Shown one piece after another: positions 60,655 to 64,000 of a stretch of 64,000 nt of DNA; within the stretch, counting starts at the first letter, position 1, and every line of letters begins with the position of its first letter. The notes beneath the pieces are model-generated. The model was not told the origin of the DNA and searched no databases. It saw only the letters and a program-made list of their open reading frames with translations. A program made the position numbers and the translations under genes. The stretch comes from Deltaproteobacteria bacterium (GTDB lineage: Bacteria; Myxococcota; Kuafuiibacteriia; Kuafuiibacteriales; Kuafuiibacteriaceae): contig JACKEN010000018.1 of assembly GCA_020632995.1 (NCBI GenBank), forward strand, positions 39,677 through 103,676, given 5' to 3'.

Positions 60655-61470
60655 GCAGGTTCGGTTGCGGTGCCTCGGTGGGGTGTGGCTGGGCGGAGGT
60701 GAGGCGGCGCTCCGCTTCCGGGCCCGAGGCCTTCCCTCTCCGGGGGACCGGCGTTAGGGGGCGCCTTGGCGTTGAACGGGGGTGGTCCGCCTTCTTGGGG
60801 GCCCCGTCGGCTTTGGCTTCGAGCGGCCTTGGTAGTGCCCCAAAGTCCCCCTCCGTGGGAAGGCCTCGGCCCCTCCCGCTCCGCTCGCGCCTGCGCCTTC
60901 GTCGAGGCCTCCTGGCACTGCGCGGCGCTCATGATGGGCGCTGAGGCGTGGTTGCAGGTTTGATTGCGGTGCCCGGTGGGGCGTGGCTGGGCGGAGGTGA
61001 GGCGGCGCTCCGCTTCCGGGCTGAGGCCTTCCCTCTCCGGGGACCGGCGTTAGGGGCGCTTGGCGTTGAACGGGTGGTCCGCCTCTTGGGGGCCCGCCGG
61101 CTTTGGCTTCGAGCGGCTTTGGACGTGCCCTGAAAGCTCTGGTGGAGCTCGGCTCGCATTGGCGCCGCGTCAGCGAGATCTGGTCCAGGACCGGAGCTCT
61201 AGCGTCGGTGCGGATCGAACTCACGTTGCAGTGCCCTTCCTGGCGGAGGTGCGGTGGCATCCCGCGTTCCACAAGTGCCTCTCGCCGCGCACCCTGCGTT
61301 AGAGGTTGCTTGGTCTGAACGGCGGTTCCGTTCTGGAGGCCCCGCGGCGCGGCTTCAGCGGCCTTGTGTCACCAAGTCGGCCTCCGTCGGAAGCGGCTTG
61401 GGAAGCCTCGGCCCCTCCGCTCCGCTCGCGCCTTCGCCTTCGTCGAAGCCTCCCGGCACCTGCGGCGCGC
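60655..61470 (+). repeat. Array of the structured repeat: one good copy and two progressively decayed copies
   Basis: A leader word (GTTGCAGGTT, TTGCGGTGC, GGGCGGAGGTGAGGCGGCG) occurs at 60653 and again at 60953, each containing a 14-bp dyad (60655, 60954). The core GAGGCCTTCCCTCTCCGG to CTCCGCTCGC is near-perfect at about 60727-60890, shortened and mutated at about 61022-61150, and barely recognisable at about 61262-61440 (GCGTTAG, CCGCTCCGCTCGCGCC remain). A coda CTTCGTCGAGGCCTCC...GGCGCTCATG follows copies one and three. The array begins about 10 bp after the VWA gene stop, in its orientation. Confidence 0.85.
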
Positions 61471-61535
61471 TCATGGGGCACCTTTGACGTGACCTAACGA
61501 CCACTTCAAATGAGGTTCGCGTTGGCTCGTCCGGA

Positions 61536-61964
61536 TCAACTCAGGACTAGCAACGACGAGGCAAATCCCATCAGCTCACCCCGGCGCGCGCGGAGAGCTT
61601 CGAGACATCCATTGATCATCACCCCCTCGATGCGCTTGATTCGCTCAGAGAACGGGATCTCTGCCTCAGGCTCTGCCGAGGGCCATTCGTCGGCCAAGCC
61701 ACTGTAGTATAGTCCGACTGCGTCGATGTGGCCGTTCTCGAAGCCAAGGTCTGTGCCAAAGCCAACCAGGACCAGGCCTGTGTCAGCGTTGATCTGCACG
61801 AAGATTCGGTCGAAATACGGCTGCTCTCGGTGCTTGATGGTGTCGACCATCTGCGCAACCAGCGCGGACGCAACAGCGGCGACACCATGGCTGTCGAACT
61901 CGGCACTAAGCCGGCCGATTCGAAGTATGCGTCGCGGATCTGAGTGGTCTTCCCATTCGCTCAT
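61536..61964 (-). CDS. Orphan small protein of unknown function in a lower-GC patch
   Basis: The 142-residue soluble protein has EFDSHGVAAVASALVAQMVDTIKHRE, YFDRIFVQINADTGLVLVGFGTDLGF and RIEGVMINGCLEALRARRGEL. I recognise no family; the size and composition would suit a polymorphic-toxin immunity protein, but that is only a guess. ATG 61964 follows TAGGACTCCG, a fair ribosome-binding site. Local GC is clearly lower (about 55%) than the neighbours, and AT-ending codons are frequent, suggesting recent acquisition. It converges on the repeat array. Confidence 0.65.
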   Translation of the reverse strand: MSEWEDHSDPRRILRIGRLSAEFDSHGVAAVASALVAQMVDTIKHREQPYFDRIFVQINADTGLVLVGFGTDLGFENGHIDAVGLYYSGLADEWPSAEPEAEIPFSERIKRIEGVMINGCLEALRARRGELMGFASSLLVLS

Positions 61965-62541
61965 CGGAGTCCTACCGGTGTGCTGTCTCAAGATCGGGGC
62001 CGTTCTTGAGGCTCCACGTCGAGAACCCTACGGCAAGGCGACATTGTAGACGAGAACCGAGAGAGCAATCCGGCGCCAAGATTGGTTTCGCCTGCAGCGC
62101 TATACCGGCGTCGTTGACCGCGGTGTTCACGCACCTTGTTGGGCACGTAGCAGCGAAGCTCGCGCTTGGCGGGCGCAGAGGTGGTGGCTCTAACCTCCGT
62201 CTGCGGCACGCCATTACCCGCAGGTGCCGGAAGGCCGACTGGAGGAGCGACCATCGCCGCACGCGGCCAGGAGCACGAGGAGCCAGACGAGTCGCATCAT
62301 GCTCCACGTGCCAGCCTGCGCCGGGCGGGGACATCCGTCATGGGGTGGGGCGACGCTGTGCGCCTCCCCAGGAGGTGCTCTACCCGCTTTGCGTTCAGCT
62401 TTGACGCCCTGATATCCAGTCGCGCACGTTCGCGCCACCGTGCCGCCTTGCGGGTTCCGACATGGACGAGCGGGAAGGCCTCCGGGGCGCGTGGAGCGCG
62501 AGCGACCTCCGGCCCGGCCGCACGCATCCAACCGACGCTTC
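61965..62541. other. Gene-poor, degenerate stretch
   Basis: This 577-bp stretch has mixed base composition and no convincing gene. Its only recognisable content is a truncated lipoprotein start (62214-62300, minus). Short frames on both strands lack start signals and codon bias. It may be the debris of an insertion between the repeat array and the fet operon. Confidence 0.5.
62214..62300 (-). pseudogene. Remnant of a lipoprotein gene (signal peptide only)
   Basis: ATG 62300 (followed by a second ATG at 62297) opens a perfect lipoprotein signal, MRLVWLLVLLAACGDG, but the frame stops after 28 residues. The signal is too good to be chance, while the rest of the protein is missing in all frames, so this is probably a truncated gene. 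Confidence 0.4.
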
Positions 62542-63333
62542 CTAGGTTCGCCGGATGAGCTCCCTGCGCAACCGGTGTTGCACGTCGAAGAGCCGCCGGA
62601 ACATGAGCCACGTCATCGCCATGGACGCGAGGGCGGTCGACGCGGCGAGCATGAACATCACCACGATCTGATACTTCACCGCGCCCATCGGGTCCTGGCC
62701 GGCCAGGATCTGGCCCGTCATCATGCCGGGCAGCGAGACCACGCCCACCACCATCATCGCGTTGATCATCGGGATCATGCCTCGGCGCACCGCCTCGGCC
62801 ATGGGCTCCTTGGCCGCCTCCCAGCGGGTGGCGCCGAGGGCGAGGTCGGTCTCGACCTCGTCGCGGCGGGCGTCCAGGCGCTCGAGGAAGTGGTCCATGG
62901 CGAGGGAGAGGCCGGTCAGCGAGTTGCCGAGGAGCATGCCGAGGAGCGGGATGACGTACTGGGCGTGGTACCAGGGGTGGACGCCGATCACGAGCTGGGT
63001 CACCGCGCCGGTGATCGCGAGGCCGGTGACGGCGAGGGTGAGCAGCGCGAACAGGTTGGCGCCCGCGAAGGTGCGGGAGGGGCGGTTCACCGCGGCGCGG
63101 CTCGCGGCCACGATCATCACCGCGAGCACCGCGAGCACGAGGAGGGGGTGGTCGAAGGCGAAGACGTGGCGGAGCACCTGACCGATGAGGAGGAGCTGCA
63201 CCACCGTGCGGAGCGAGGCGACGGCCAGCTTGCGCTCGAGGCCGAGGCGCATCACCACGCTCACCCCGCCCGCGAGGAGGACGAGGCACGCGGCGACCAC
63301 GAGGTCCCAGGGGCCGAGCTCGAGCACGCTCAT
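62542..63333 (-). CDS. fetB: Iron export ABC transporter permease FetB
   Basis: The 263-residue UPF0014-family protein has about seven membrane helices and the family's conserved segments: RLGLERKLAVASLRTVVQLLLIG, NRPSRTFAGANLFAL, YVIPLLGMLLGNSLTGLSLAMD, and the hallmark ALGATRWEAAKEPMAEAVRRGMIPMINAMMVVGVVSLPGMMTGQILAG. With FetA it exports iron or a thiol-type substrate under oxidative or iron stress, as in E. coli YbbM. ATG 63333 overlaps the fetA stop by ATGA. Confidence 0.95.
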   Translation of the reverse strand: MSVLELGPWDLVVAACLVLLAGGVSVVMRLGLERKLAVASLRTVVQLLLIGQVLRHVFAFDHPLLVLAVLAVMIVAASRAAVNRPSRTFAGANLFALLTLAVTGLAITGAVTQLVIGVHPWYHAQYVIPLLGMLLGNSLTGLSLAMDHFLERLDARRDEVETDLALGATRWEAAKEPMAEAVRRGMIPMINAMMVVGVVSLPGMMTGQILAGQDPMGAVKYQIVVMFMLAASTALASMAMTWLMFRRLFDVQHRLRRELIRRT

Positions 63334-63959
63334 GTCAGCTCCAGGGTCTGGTCGGTCAGGCGGGCCCGCTGCTCGGGGTCGTGGCTCACCAGCACAAGGG
63401 CCGCGCCCTCTGCTCGGAGCTCACGGAAGATGGCCTCCACCGCCGCGACGCTCTCGGGGTCGAGGGCCGAGGTCGGCTCATCGGCGAGGAGCACCACCGG
63501 CTCCAGGAGCAGCGCCCGCACCAGGGACACCCGCTGTTGCTCGCCCACCGAGAGGGTGCGCGCCGTCTTCTGCAAGACGTCCTGCCCGAGGCGCAGCCGC
63601 TCGAGGAGGGCCACCGCGCGCGGCTCGGGGAACGCCGCACCGCCGGCCACCCGGAACGAGAAGGGGCGGGCGAGGGCGTCGCGCACCGTGCCCTCGCCCA
63701 GGCTGGCCTGCTGGTGGATGTAGGTCGCCTTGCGGCGGTGCTCGGGCACCCCGCGCTCGGTCGGGGTCTGCCCGTCTACTCGCACCACCCCCGAGGCGGG
63801 GGCGTCGAGCGCCGCGAGGGCGCGGAGCACGGTCGTCTTCCCGCTCCCCGAGGGCCCCACCAGGGCGAGGGCACCCCCGGGCTCCACCGAGACCGAGAGG
63901 GGGCCTACTCGCTTGTCCCCTGGGGTCACCACCAGGGCGTCCAGCTCCAGCCGCGCCAC
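63330..63959 (-). CDS. fetA: Iron export ABC transporter ATP-binding protein FetA
   Basis: The 209-residue ATPase has Walker A GPSGSGKTTVLRAL, the Q-loop IHQQASL, the signature LSVGEQQRVSLVRAL, Walker B VLLADEPTSALDP and the switch VSHDP. Its length and the following fetB gene identify it as FetA (YbbL-like). I chose GTG 63959 (VARLELDALVV) behind an AGGGAGG site; the frame is open to a TTG at 63995, which adds a Gly/Pro-rich stretch unlike the family. The operon start is near the window edge, so upstream genes cannot be judged. Confidence 0.9.
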   Translation of the reverse strand: MARLELDALVVTPGDKRVGPLSVSVEPGGALALVGPSGSGKTTVLRALAALDAPASGVVRVDGQTPTERGVPEHRRKATYIHQQASLGEGTVRDALARPFSFRVAGGAAFPEPRAVALLERLRLGQDVLQKTARTLSVGEQQRVSLVRALLLEPVVLLADEPTSALDPESVAAVEAIFRELRAEGAALVLVSHDPEQRARLTDQTLELT

Positions 63960-64000
63960 GCCCTCCCTATCTAACGGCGGGCCGCCCCCACTCAAGAGGA

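Noticed and set aside
61490..62150. Integron-like attC ends (GTTAGGT near 61494 and GTTGGGC near 62140) flanking the orphan gene
   Set aside because: The two core sites do not pair into a full attC with the right arm spacing and no integrase is present; two 7-mers are expected by chance.

Overview
The window reads as chromosomal DNA of a very GC-rich (roughly 70% or more by eye) Gram-negative bacterium, most likely a myxobacterium-like member of the old deltaproteobacteria. This is inferred from the many lipoproteins with Asp/Thr/Pro/Gly-rich linkers, FHA and MshEN domains, a HYDIN-type (choice-of-anchor D) lipoprotein, DUF3570/DUF4266/CFI-box proteins, and the lack of a compact pathway-by-pathway layout. 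I saw no rRNA, tRNA, CRISPR array or insertion sequence.

Layout. 1-8.7 kb: an ABC permease/ATPase pair cut by the window edge, a short-chain dehydrogenase, a GyrI-like ligand-binding protein, a large ASH-repeat lipoprotein, an unknown protein and an outer-membrane protein. 8.7-12.5 kb: a DUF1704 (MATCAP/QEGLA-type) metallopeptidase translationally coupled to a rhomboid protease. 12.5-13.7 kb: a non-coding tandem array of a ~320-bp structured repeat. 13.8-23.4 kb: a stand-alone MshEN protein, a short MalT/LuxR-like regulator, Lon, a Nudix hydrolase, two lipoproteins, an MBL-like protein and a penicillin-acylase homologue. 23.4-24.07 kb: an inverted copy of the same repeat. 24.07-34.95 kb: two divergent operons of an envelope (probably redox/flavinylation) cluster: CFI-box protein, DUF3570, two DUF4331-like proteins, PAP2 phosphatase and TonB-receptor-like protein on the minus strand; DUF4266, TlpA, ApbE and an OprO/P porin on the plus strand. 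Four of these ten genes carry single-base frameshifts. 35-49 kb: PckA, an MscS channel, an FHA-Yip1 protein, a Uma2 nuclease, a DUF5916 outer-membrane protein, a lipoprotein, Uup, a peroxiredoxin, YkvA and an esterase. 49-60.6 kb: one tight eight-gene operon (DUF4175-like, MoxR, membrane protein, ABC ATPase, ABC permease, DUF58, BatA/VWA, double-VWA). 60.6-61.5 kb: a third, decaying repeat array. 61.5-62.5 kb: a lower-GC patch with one orphan gene and a lipoprotein remnant. 62.5-64 kb: FetA/FetB.

Two genome-scale signals stand out. First, a 14-bp dyad, GCAR-N6-YTGC (mostly GCARG-N4-CYTGC), occurs about 74 times by hand count, mostly inside genes, against about 5 expected from base composition. 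It resembles a highly iterated palindrome such as cyanobacterial HIP1, but with a sequence I do not recognise. Second, a ~160-bp element with imperfect terminal inverted repeats occurs at three loci, each starting just past a stop codon and in the same orientation as that gene.
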